NCBI RefSeq assembly: GCF_011057645.1
Contig: NZ_JAALGE010000005.1
Coordinates: forward strand, 25,489-89,488
DNA length: 64,000 bases
From: Marisediminicola senii
Lineage (GTDB): Bacteria > Actinomycetota > Actinomycetes > Actinomycetales > Microbacteriaceae
Direction of reading: 5' to 3'
The notes beneath the pieces were generated by a model, which saw nothing but the letters and a program-made list of their open reading frames with translations, was not told the DNA's origin and did no database searches. Of the stretch, positions 57,367-64,000 are shown piece after piece; the first letter of the stretch is position 1, and every line of letters begins with the position of its first letter. Both the position numbers and the translations under genes were made by a program.

Positions 57367-58149
57367 CTACTCCCGGTGCGACATTCCATCGGCGGTCGGG
57401 CGCTTGGCGCTGATGCCGTCGCCGGATGATTGATGACGGATGCGTCGCAGCACCCACGGCATGAGCCACTCGCGTGCCCACTCCATGTCCTCTACTCGCG
57501 CCTGCCGCCATGGCGTGCGCACCAGGGGCTCCGGGCTGTACGGCTCGAGGTCGTTCTCGACTCCGAGCGAGTCGAGCACCATGCGGGCGATCGTGTTGTG
57601 GCCGATGGGGGAGAAGTGCAGCCGGTCGGGTGCCCACATGCGGGGGTCCTTGAGTTCGCGCAGCGCCCACATGTCGGCCACGATCACGTCGTGCCTGGCG
57701 GCGATGGCGCGGAGGTTCTCGTTGAAGATCGCCACCTTGCCCCTGGCGCGACCGAGCACCGGAGTCATTCCGATGTCTGGACCATTGAAGATCACCACGG
57801 TCGCGTCGTTGGCGCGCAGCCGGGCGACGGCGCTCTCGAGGCGGTCGGCGATCACGTCGGGGTCGGTGTTCGGCCGGATGATGTCGTTGCCCCCGCCCGA
57901 CATCGTGATGAGGTCGGGGCGCAACTCGAGGGCAGGCTCGATCTGCTGGTCGATGATCTGCTGCAGTAGGCGCCCGCGGATGGCGAGGTTCGCGTAGGCG
58001 AAGTCGTCGGTCTTCGTGGCCAGCACCTCGGCGACCCGGTCGGCCCAGCCCCGGCTCCCGCCCGGCAGTCGCGGCTCTGGATCCCCGATTCCTTCGGTGA
58101 AGGAATCCCCGATGGCGACGTACCTGGACCACGGATGCAACTGTGTCAT
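57367..58149 (-). CDS. SGNH/GDSL family hydrolase
   Basis: A 260-residue esterase/lipase-like protein. Block I is GDSFTEG (Ser16), followed by SGGGNDI (block III) and the C-terminal DRLHFSPIGH providing Asp and His. No signal peptide is seen. The ATG at 58149 is preceded by six G; an ATG at 58167 is possible. Substrate unknown; it may act on acyl esters. Confidence 0.88.
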   Translation of the reverse strand: MTQLHPWSRYVAIGDSFTEGIGDPEPRLPGGSRGWADRVAEVLATKTDDFAYANLAIRGRLLQQIIDQQIEPALELRPDLITMSGGGNDIIRPNTDPDVIADRLESAVARLRANDATVVIFNGPDIGMTPVLGRARGKVAIFNENLRAIAARHDVIVADMWALRELKDPRMWAPDRLHFSPIGHNTIARMVLDSLGVENDLEPYSPEPLVRTPWRQARVEDMEWAREWLMPWVLRRIRHQSSGDGISAKRPTADGMSHRE

Positions 58150-58331
58150 CCCCCCAGCGTGCCCCATCGCACGGCGTTCCGACACCACCGTTGCCGAATT
58201 GGGTCCCTCACACACACCCCAAAGTGGCCTGTCAACCCCTGGATCCTCCCAATTGACCCGGAGGGGCATAAGTGGCAGAGTTCTTAGCTGCGCCGAAACC
58301 CGGTGCGAACACGTACGACTGGGAGGTCGTT

Positions 58332-58598
58332 TTGGGAATCATTGGTTGGATCGTTCTTGGACTCATCGCCGGAGCAATTGCAAAGGCAATCCTGCCCGGA
58401 CGCCAGGGCGGTGGGCTGATCATCACCCTCATCCTCGGCGTCGTCGGCGCACTGCTCGGTGGATTCATCGGTAGCGCAATCTTCGGAATCGGACTGGAAG
58501 AATTCTGGTCCATCCAGACCTGGATCGTCGCCATCCTCGGCGCGATCCTCGTGCTCGTAATCTACGGATTCGTCACCGGACGCAGCCGCAAGGCGTAA
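58332..58598 (+). CDS. GlsB/YeaQ/YmgE family membrane protein
   Basis: An 88-residue transglycosylase-associated family protein with three hydrophobic segments and the family sequence GWIVLGLIAGAIAKAILPG and GGFIGSAIFG. I chose TTG at 58332 because GGAGG lies five bases upstream and the protein then begins LGIIGWIVLG as in relatives. A GTG at 58272, also preceded by GGAGG-like sequence, would add 20 hydrophilic residues. The family is linked to stress and envelope functions; mechanism unknown. Confidence 0.85.
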   Translation: MGIIGWIVLGLIAGAIAKAILPGRQGGGLIITLILGVVGALLGGFIGSAIFGIGLEEFWSIQTWIVAILGAILVLVIYGFVTGRSRKA

Positions 58599-58622
58599 TC
58601 GCCCCACGGCTACACACGAGAT

Positions 58623-58649
58623 GCCCCTCTCTTCGGAGAGGGGCTTTTT
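58623..58649 (+). terminator. Rho-independent terminator with UUCG tetraloop
   Basis: A 9-bp perfect stem closed by TTCG and followed by five T lies 25 bases after the GlsB-like gene. Confidence 0.92.
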
Positions 58650-58717
58650 CGTGCCCGGATGCTGCGCCCGACGCGTGCGGCGGGCCCGCTCGAGCGGCTG
58701 GCGTCGGGGGGCTCCGG

Positions 58718-58723
58718 TAAGCT
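58718..58723 (+). promoter_or_regulatory. -10 box of the helicase gene
   Basis: TAAGCT lies eight bases before the GTG start. A box matching six of eight positions of TGTCRGTG occurs eight bases upstream of it (58702-58709), so a weak PafBC-type site is possible but unproven. Confidence 0.35.
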
Positions 58724-58731
58724 CTGATCCA

Positions 58732-60528
58732 GTGAGCATCCCTTTGTCGTTCGGCACCTTCGCCGCCGAACACCTGTCCCCGGCCTTCCCGGAGCGGGCA
58801 GCAAGGGGCACCGCCCAGCGGCTCCGGGCATGGCAGGCCGAGGCCCTCGACCTGTACTTCGAGACCGAGCCGCGCGACTTCCTGGCCGCCGCGACACCGG
58901 GAGCAGGCAAGACGGCATTCGCCCTGCGGCTCGCTGCCGAGTTGCTGCATCGGCGCATCGTCGACCGCATCACGGTGGTCGCGCCCACCGAGCACCTGAA
59001 ACGGCAGTGGGCCGAGGCGGCGCACCGTGCCAGCATCCGTCTCAACCCGGCCTTTCGCAACAACCACGGAACAGGCGGCCGCCAGTTCCACGGCGTCGTG
59101 GTGACCTACGCGCAGGTGGCGATGGCCCCCGCGCTGCACCGGTCGCTGACGCAGGACCAGCGCACGCTGGTGATCCTCGACGAGGTGCACCACGGCGGCG
59201 ATGCGCTGAGCTGGGGCGATGCGATCCGCGAGGCGTTCGAGCCGGCCACCCGGCGCCTGTCGCTCACCGGTACCCCGTTCCGCTCCGACACGGCGCCGAT
59301 TCCGTTCGTCAGCTACCTACGGGGCGACAACAACATCCGGCTGTCGCAGACCGACTACAACTACGGCTACGGCCGGGCGCTGGCCGACGGCGTCGTGCGG
59401 CCGGTCATCTTCATGGCCTACGCGGGCACGATGAAGTGGCGCACCAAGATGGGTGACGAGATGGAGGCGGGCCTCGGCGAGCCCGACACCAAGGACGTCA
59501 TCTCGCAGGCCTGGCGCACCGCGCTGAACCCCGAGGGCGAGTGGATTCCGCAGGTGCTGCGCGCGGCGGACCGTCGCCTCACCGAGGTGCGGCACGCAAT
59601 TCCCGACGCCGGGGGCCTGGTTATTGCGACCGACCACTTCGCCGCGAAGGCGTACGCGAGCATCCTGAAGGAGATCACCGGCGTGCACCCGACGGTGGTG
59701 CTCTCCGACGACAAGGAAGCCAGCGACCGCATCGACGAATTCTCCTCGGGCACGAGCCGGTGGATGGTCGCTGTGCGGATGGTGTCGGAGGGCGTGGACG
59801 TTCCCCGCCTCGCGGTCGGCGTGTACGCGACATCCGCATCGACGCCGTTGTTCTTCGCGCAGGCTATCGGCCGCTTCGTACGCACGCGCCGGCGCGGCGA
59901 GACGGCGACCATCTTTCTGCCGAGCGTTCCATCCCTGATGGCGCTGGCCGCGACGATGGAACTGGAGCGCGACCACGCGCTCGACCGCGAGAGTGCAGAC
60001 GACGATGGGCTCGACGACAGCCTGCTCGAGTCGGCCGAGCGTGAAGACACGGCCTCGTCGGAGCTGCTCGACGAGTTCACCTGGCAGGCTCTCGAATCGA
60101 CCGCGACCTTCGACCGGGTACTGCACGACGGCGAAGAGTATGGCTCGTACGCCGAACCGGGCAGCGACGAGGAGCTCGACTTCATCGGCATCCCGGGGTT
60201 GCTCGAACCCGAGCAGGTGAGCGAGCTGCTGAAGCAGCGGCAGGCCAGGCAGTCGCGGCGCGGCACCGAAAAGGAACGGCGCAGGGCGGCATCCGGAGAA
60301 CCGGCGGCCCCCGCGGCGCCGCAACCGCTGTACCGCACGCTCAAGGAGCAGCGCACGCTACTGAACAGCCTGGTCGGTATGCGGTCGAAGCTGACGAACG
60401 AGCCGCACGGGCTGATCCACGCCGAGCTGCGCCGCATGTGCGGCGGGCCAGCGGTCGCGTCGGCCACCGTGAGCCAGTTGCAGGCGCGCATCGACCTGCT
60501 GCGCAAGAACGCGTCGCGCGGTCGGTGA
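58732..60528 (+). CDS. DEAD/DEAH-box helicase
   Basis: A 598-residue superfamily 2 helicase: Walker A TPGAGKTA at 55-62, DEVHH (motif II) at 150-154, SLTGTPFR (motif III region) and QAIGRFVRTRRRG (motif VI). The C-terminal 150 residues are charged, with a possible coiled coil, and do not match a domain I know. Such proteins in actinobacteria are annotated as restriction-type or repair helicases; the substrate is not known. The GTG at 58732 is supported by the -10 spacing. It converges on dnaE2 with a 20-base gap. Confidence 0.88.
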   Translation: MSIPLSFGTFAAEHLSPAFPERAARGTAQRLRAWQAEALDLYFETEPRDFLAAATPGAGKTAFALRLAAELLHRRIVDRITVVAPTEHLKRQWAEAAHRASIRLNPAFRNNHGTGGRQFHGVVVTYAQVAMAPALHRSLTQDQRTLVILDEVHHGGDALSWGDAIREAFEPATRRLSLTGTPFRSDTAPIPFVSYLRGDNNIRLSQTDYNYGYGRALADGVVRPVIFMAYAGTMKWRTKMGDEMEAGLGEPDTKDVISQAWRTALNPEGEWIPQVLRAADRRLTEVRHAIPDAGGLVIATDHFAAKAYASILKEITGVHPTVVLSDDKEASDRIDEFSSGTSRWMVAVRMVSEGVDVPRLAVGVYATSASTPLFFAQAIGRFVRTRRRGETATIFLPSVPSLMALAATMELERDHALDRESADDDGLDDSLLESAEREDTASSELLDEFTWQALESTATFDRVLHDGEEYGSYAEPGSDEELDFIGIPGLLEPEQVSELLKQRQARQSRRGTEKERRRAASGEPAAPAAPQPLYRTLKEQRTLLNSLVGMRSKLTNEPHGLIHAELRRMCGGPAVASATVSQLQARIDLLRKNASRGR

Positions 60529-60548
60529 CGTCGGGGCCGGGTGACCGG

Positions 60549-63500
60549 CTACCGGAAGTCGCGGGAGACCGTGCGGGCTGTCAACGGCAGTATTTCGAAG
60601 TAGTCGGCGAGCAGGTTCGTGACCCCCTCGGCCGAGCGCTCGAGGACGCCGCGCACGATCATCGCGGGGGCATCGCGGGCGACCGGGCGATAGCGCTTCC
60701 ACACCCCGACGCTGCAGATCACGTTGACCAGCCCGGTCTCGTCCTCGAGGTTGACGAAGGTGATGCCGCTGGCGGTCGCCGGTCGCTGCCGGTGGGTGAC
60801 CACCCCGGCGACTTCGACGCGGCGCCCGGATTCCGCGACCTTGAGGGCAGCGGATGACAGCACCCCGCGTTCGGTGAGCGACTCCCGCACGTGCCGCAGC
60901 GGATGGTCGTCGGGCGAGATGCCGGTCGCCCACAGGTCGGCGACCAGGGTGTCTGCCTCGCTGGGCAGGGAGAACAGCGGGGGCTGCACCGACACGTGGC
61001 TGTCCGGCAGGTATTCCTGCCGGTTCTGGGCGGCGTCACCGGCGGCCCAGAGCGCCTCGCGCTGCGTCATGCCGAACACCTCGAATGCGCCGGCGGTGGC
61101 GAGGGCCTCGAGCTGCACAGTATCGAGGCCGACCCGGCGCACCAGGTCGGCCATGTCGAGGAACGCGCCGTGGGCTCGCCGGTCGTCGACGATCCTGATG
61201 GCGAGCTTCTGTCCGATGCCGCGCACGTCGGCGAGCCCGAGGCGCACCGACAGCGCGCCATCGCGGCGGTGGTCGTCGCAGTCGAAGTGGGCGGTGCGGT
61301 CGAACTCCGGCACGGGCGGTTGCGCGAAGTGCAGGCAGGAGGGCGAGCCGGTCGCCGCGACGCCGGGGGTTGCGGGGGTTTCGGCGCCCGGTGTTGCGGC
61401 GCCTGGTGTTGCGGCGCGCGGTGTTGCGGCGTCGACCGCCTCGAGCACGGCATCCGCGTCGGAGCGTAGGATGTCAGGTCGCCGCACGACGACACCGTGG
61501 CGCCGGGCATCCGCCACCAGGGTGGCCGGCGAGTAGAAGCCCATCGGCTGCGCGCGCAGCAGCGAGGCCAGGAACGCCGCGGGGTAGTGCAGCCGCAGCC
61601 ACGCGCTGGCGTAGACGAGCAGCCCGAAGCTGAGGCTGTGGCTCTCGGCGAACCCGAAACTCGCGAACGCCTGGATCTTGCCGTAGATGTCGTCGGCGAC
61701 CTCGCCGGTGATGCCGTTCTCCGCCATGCCCGCGTAGAGCTTGCCCCTGAGCGACTCGATCCGCTCGATGCCGCGCTTGGATCCCATGGCGCGGCGCAGC
61801 AGGTCGGCGTCTTCCCCCGTGCAGCCGCCGACGGCCATGGCCACTTGCATCAGCTGCTCCTGGAACACCGGGATGCCGAGGGTGCGCTCGAGCGGTTCCT
61901 TGAGCTTCGGGTGCAGGTAGGTGATCTCCTCCTCGCCGAGCTTGCGGCGCACGAATGGATGCACCGCACCGCCCTGGATCGGACCGGGCCGCACCATCGC
62001 GATCTGCACGACGAGGTCGTAGAACCGTCGCGGCTGGAGGCGGGGCAGCAGGCCCATCTGCGCGCGGCTCTCCACCTGGAATACCCCGACCGAGTCGGCG
62101 CGGCAGAGCTGGTCGTAGACGCCCGCTTCCTCGCGGGGGATCGTCGACAGTGTCCACTCCTCGCCGAGGGACTCCGACACCAGGTCGAAGGTGTACTGCA
62201 CCGCGGCGAGGATGCCGAGCCCGAGCAGGTCGAACTTGACCAGTCCCATCCAGGCGCAGTCGTCCTTGTCCCACTGCAGTACCGTGCGGTTCTCCATGCG
62301 CGCGTGCTCGATCGGCACCACCTCGCCGACGGGGCGGTCGGTGAGCACCATGCCGCCGGAATGGATGCCGAGGTGCCGGGGGAACTTGAGCACTTCCTGC
62401 GCGAGTTCGACCACGGCGGCGGGAATGTCGTGCTCGTCGCTCGAGACGTTGCCTCCCCAGCGTTCGATCTGCTTCGACCAGGCGTCTTGCTGGCCGGGGG
62501 AATGCCCGAGGGCCTTGGCCATGTCGCGCACGGCGAACTTGGGCCGGTAGGTGATGACGTTGGCGACCTGGGCCGCGTTGTGACGGCCGTAGGTGCGGTA
62601 CACGTACTGGATCACCTCTTCGCGCCGGTCGGAGTCGAAGTCGACGTCGATGTCGGGTTCTTCGTCGCGCATGCTCGACAGGAACCTCTCGAACGGCAGC
62701 TTGTAGAAGATCGAGTCGATCGCGGTGATGTTGAGCAGGAAGCAGACCGCGGAGTTCGCGGCCGACCCGCGCCCCTGGCAGAGGATGCCCTGGCTGCGGG
62801 CGAACCGCACGATGTCCCAGACGATGAGGAAGTACCCGGGAAAGTCCTTCACCTCGATCACCTCGAGTTCCCGTTCGATGCGTTGCCGGTCGTCATCGCT
62901 GAGGCCGGGATACTTCTCGGCTGCGCCCTCCCAGACCAGGGTGCGCAGCCAGCTCATCGGGGTGTGCCCCTCTGGCACATTCTGCCGGGGGAGGCCCGGT
63001 GCGGCACTGCGCAGCCGGAAGCCGAGTTCGGCGGCGATCTCGACCGTGCGCTCGACCACCCCGGGGTAGCGGGCGAAGCGTGCGGCCATCTCGGCGCCGG
63101 ACCGCAGGTGCGCTGCGCCCGACGCCGGCAGCCAGCCGTCCATCTCGTCGAGGCTGCGCCTGGCGCGCACCGCGGAGAGCGCGGTGGCGAGCCGGTGCTG
63201 CTTCGGGCTGGCGTAGTGCACGTTGCCGGTCGCGACGGCGGGGATGCCCCGCTTCTGGGCGAGGGCGTACAGCGCATCGTTGTGGTCGGTGTCGAGAGGG
63301 TACCCGTGGTCGATGAGTTCGACCACGACGTTATCGCGCCCGAAGACCTCGATCAGGCGGTCGAGCTCGAGAGCGGCAGCATCCGGTCCATGCTCGACCA
63401 GCGCCTGGCGAACCCGACCCTTGCGACACCCGGTGAGCACGAGCCAGTGGCCGGATGCCTGCCGCCCGAGTTCATCGAGGTCGTAGACCGGGCGACCCTT

Positions 63501-63899
63501 CTCGCCGCCCGCGAGCTGCGCCGAGGTGATGGCACCGGCCAGGCGGTGGTAGCCCTCCTCCTTGCGGGCGAGTACGACGAGGTGGCTGCCTTCGGGTTCT
63601 GCGACGCCGAGCTGCGGGGCGGTGAGATCGAGGGAGAGTTCCGCGCCGAAGACGGTGCCGATGTCGGGAAAGCTCTCGGCCGCCTCTGCCATGCGCACGA
63701 TGCCGTACAGGCCGTTGTGGTCGGTGAGGCCGAGCGCGGTGAGGCCGAGGCGTTGTGCCTCTTCGAGCAGCTCCTCCGGCGAGGATGCGCCGTCGAGGAA
63801 GCTGAAGTTGGAGTGGGCGTGCAGCTCGGCGTAGGGGACTGCAGGAACCGTCGGGGCTGGTGGGGTTGGGGAGGGTGTGGTTGGGGCGGGTTCGGCCAC
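60549..63899 (-). CDS. dnaE2: Error-prone DNA polymerase DnaE2 (ImuC)
   Basis: Alpha-subunit-like translesion polymerase of the ImuA-ImuB-DnaE2 mutasome. The 1116 residues have an N-terminal PHP domain (ELHAHSNFSFLDG, His27 and His29), GRGSAANSAVCFLLN, catalytic aspartates in PDIDVDFD near 414-421, a helix-hairpin-helix region and a C-terminal OB fold. A low-complexity insert rich in Ala, Thr, Pro and Gly lies at about 822-847. GTG 63899 is the first start after an in-frame stop at 63954-63956; no ribosome binding site is visible. The N-terminal 20 residues are Pro/Thr-rich. Confidence 0.94.
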   Translation of the reverse strand: MAEPAPTTPSPTPPAPTVPAVPYAELHAHSNFSFLDGASSPEELLEEAQRLGLTALGLTDHNGLYGIVRMAEAAESFPDIGTVFGAELSLDLTAPQLGVAEPEGSHLVVLARKEEGYHRLAGAITSAQLAGGEKGRPVYDLDELGRQASGHWLVLTGCRKGRVRQALVEHGPDAAALELDRLIEVFGRDNVVVELIDHGYPLDTDHNDALYALAQKRGIPAVATGNVHYASPKQHRLATALSAVRARRSLDEMDGWLPASGAAHLRSGAEMAARFARYPGVVERTVEIAAELGFRLRSAAPGLPRQNVPEGHTPMSWLRTLVWEGAAEKYPGLSDDDRQRIERELEVIEVKDFPGYFLIVWDIVRFARSQGILCQGRGSAANSAVCFLLNITAIDSIFYKLPFERFLSSMRDEEPDIDVDFDSDRREEVIQYVYRTYGRHNAAQVANVITYRPKFAVRDMAKALGHSPGQQDAWSKQIERWGGNVSSDEHDIPAAVVELAQEVLKFPRHLGIHSGGMVLTDRPVGEVVPIEHARMENRTVLQWDKDDCAWMGLVKFDLLGLGILAAVQYTFDLVSESLGEEWTLSTIPREEAGVYDQLCRADSVGVFQVESRAQMGLLPRLQPRRFYDLVVQIAMVRPGPIQGGAVHPFVRRKLGEEEITYLHPKLKEPLERTLGIPVFQEQLMQVAMAVGGCTGEDADLLRRAMGSKRGIERIESLRGKLYAGMAENGITGEVADDIYGKIQAFASFGFAESHSLSFGLLVYASAWLRLHYPAAFLASLLRAQPMGFYSPATLVADARRHGVVVRRPDILRSDADAVLEAVDAATPRAATPGAATPGAETPATPGVAATGSPSCLHFAQPPVPEFDRTAHFDCDDHRRDGALSVRLGLADVRGIGQKLAIRIVDDRRAHGAFLDMADLVRRVGLDTVQLEALATAGAFEVFGMTQREALWAAGDAAQNRQEYLPDSHVSVQPPLFSLPSEADTLVADLWATGISPDDHPLRHVRESLTERGVLSSAALKVAESGRRVEVAGVVTHRQRPATASGITFVNLEDETGLVNVICSVGVWKRYRPVARDAPAMIVRGVLERSAEGVTNLLADYFEILPLTARTVSRDFR
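61384..61428. repeat. 15-bp tandem repeat inside dnaE2
   Basis: Three 15-bp copies (61384-61398, 61399-61413, 61414-61428), differing at one or two positions, encode ATPGA-type pentapeptides on the minus strand. More degenerate copies lie just upstream (61360-61383). The period is a multiple of three, so copy number can change without frameshift. Confidence 0.85.
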
Positions 63900-64000
63900 G
63901 TCGGGCGCGGGGTGCGGCTCGGCCGCGCCTGGCTGGGCTGCGCCCCGTCTCTTCTACCTCGCTTCCGTCCCCCCTGACGCTCCTGCATTTCGTAACTCGT
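63900..64000 (-). other. Region upstream of dnaE2; possible tail of a preceding gene
   Basis: On the minus strand a short frame from the window edge reads ELRNAGASGGTEAR and ends at TAG (63954-63956), 54 bases before dnaE2. It could be the end of an upstream gene; imuB would be the family expectation, but this fragment is too short to recognise. Another frame here contains an ATG at 63988 but runs across dnaE2 in the wrong frame. No promoter is seen. Confidence 0.3.

Noticed and set aside
61497..63977. An 826-codon plus-strand frame across dnaE2
   Set aside because: Shadow of dnaE2 with no recognisable domain; the dnaE2 frame has all polymerase and PHP motifs.

Overview
The window reads as a chromosomal segment of a high-GC Gram-positive actinobacterium, most likely a member of the Microbacteriaceae (inference from content, gene order and codon use; no 16S gene is present). 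Supporting signs are the block rpsA-coaE-uvrB-uvrA-uvrC-rapZ-whiA, an RbpA homologue, OpcA beside Zwf, a WhiA regulator, actinobacterial GlgC/GlgA and TreS, a DUF3099 protein, frequent GTG/TTG starts and several apparently leaderless genes. I see no tRNA, rRNA, CRISPR, insertion sequence, prophage or integron, so this is mainly core genome with a few lineage-specific parts.

Layout. 1-3.1 kb: 3' part of a DUF885 gene facing acetyl-CoA synthetase. 3.3-15.3 kb: rpsA, an inverted DUF4126 membrane gene, coaE, the excision repair set uvrB/uvrA/uvrC, then rapZ and whiA. 15.5-20.2 kb: superoxide dismutase, the glycolytic run gap-pgk-tpiA, secG and rbpA. 20.2-28.9 kb, minus strand: a pentose-phosphate cluster tkt-tal-pgi-zwf-opcA-pgl, tightly overlapping. 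28.9-31 kb: heme A synthesis genes ctaB and ctaA, convergent. 31.2-35.3 kb: an iron-sulfur operon sufB-sufD-Rieske-sufC-sufT. 35.4-38.3 kb: a membrane histidine kinase overlapping a membrane protein with a degenerate GGDEF domain. 38.3-43.7 kb: bioY, an ABC-F ATPase, an overlapping three-gene operon (DUF3099, 89-aa protein, SURF1), fabG and serB. 43.8-50 kb: divergent glgC/glgA, a soluble ABC ATPase, rpmE2, an exonuclease and trehalose synthase. 50-60.5 kb: hydrolase, glycosyltransferase, phosphoglycerate mutase-like protein, sirtuin, SpoU methyltransferase, D-Ala-D-Ala carboxypeptidase, fatty acid desaturase, SGNH hydrolase, GlsB-like protein and a DEAD-type helicase. 60.5-63.9 kb: error-prone polymerase DnaE2.

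How the genes work together. The central-carbon block covers lower glycolysis and most of the pentose-phosphate pathway (no gnd seen here). GlgC, the GT4 GlgA/GlgM-type enzyme and TreS are three entry steps of the alpha-glucan/trehalose network. CtaA, CtaB and SURF1 all serve cytochrome oxidase assembly. DNA repair recurs: UvrABC, DnaE2, a DEDDh exonuclease and a helicase. uvrB and uvrA each carry a near-consensus RecA-independent (PafBC-type) DNA-damage promoter, and the exonuclease has a one-mismatch version.

Most notable points: PafBC-type promoters, a recurring spacing of 6-8 bases between a TAnnnT box and the start codon that implies leaderless mRNAs, the 46-bp glgC/glgA divergent promoter, the orphan kinase/degenerate-GGDEF pair with a 12-threonine tail, and several small tandem repeats or palindromes between and inside genes. 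All functional names come from recognising sequence families by eye; no database search was run.
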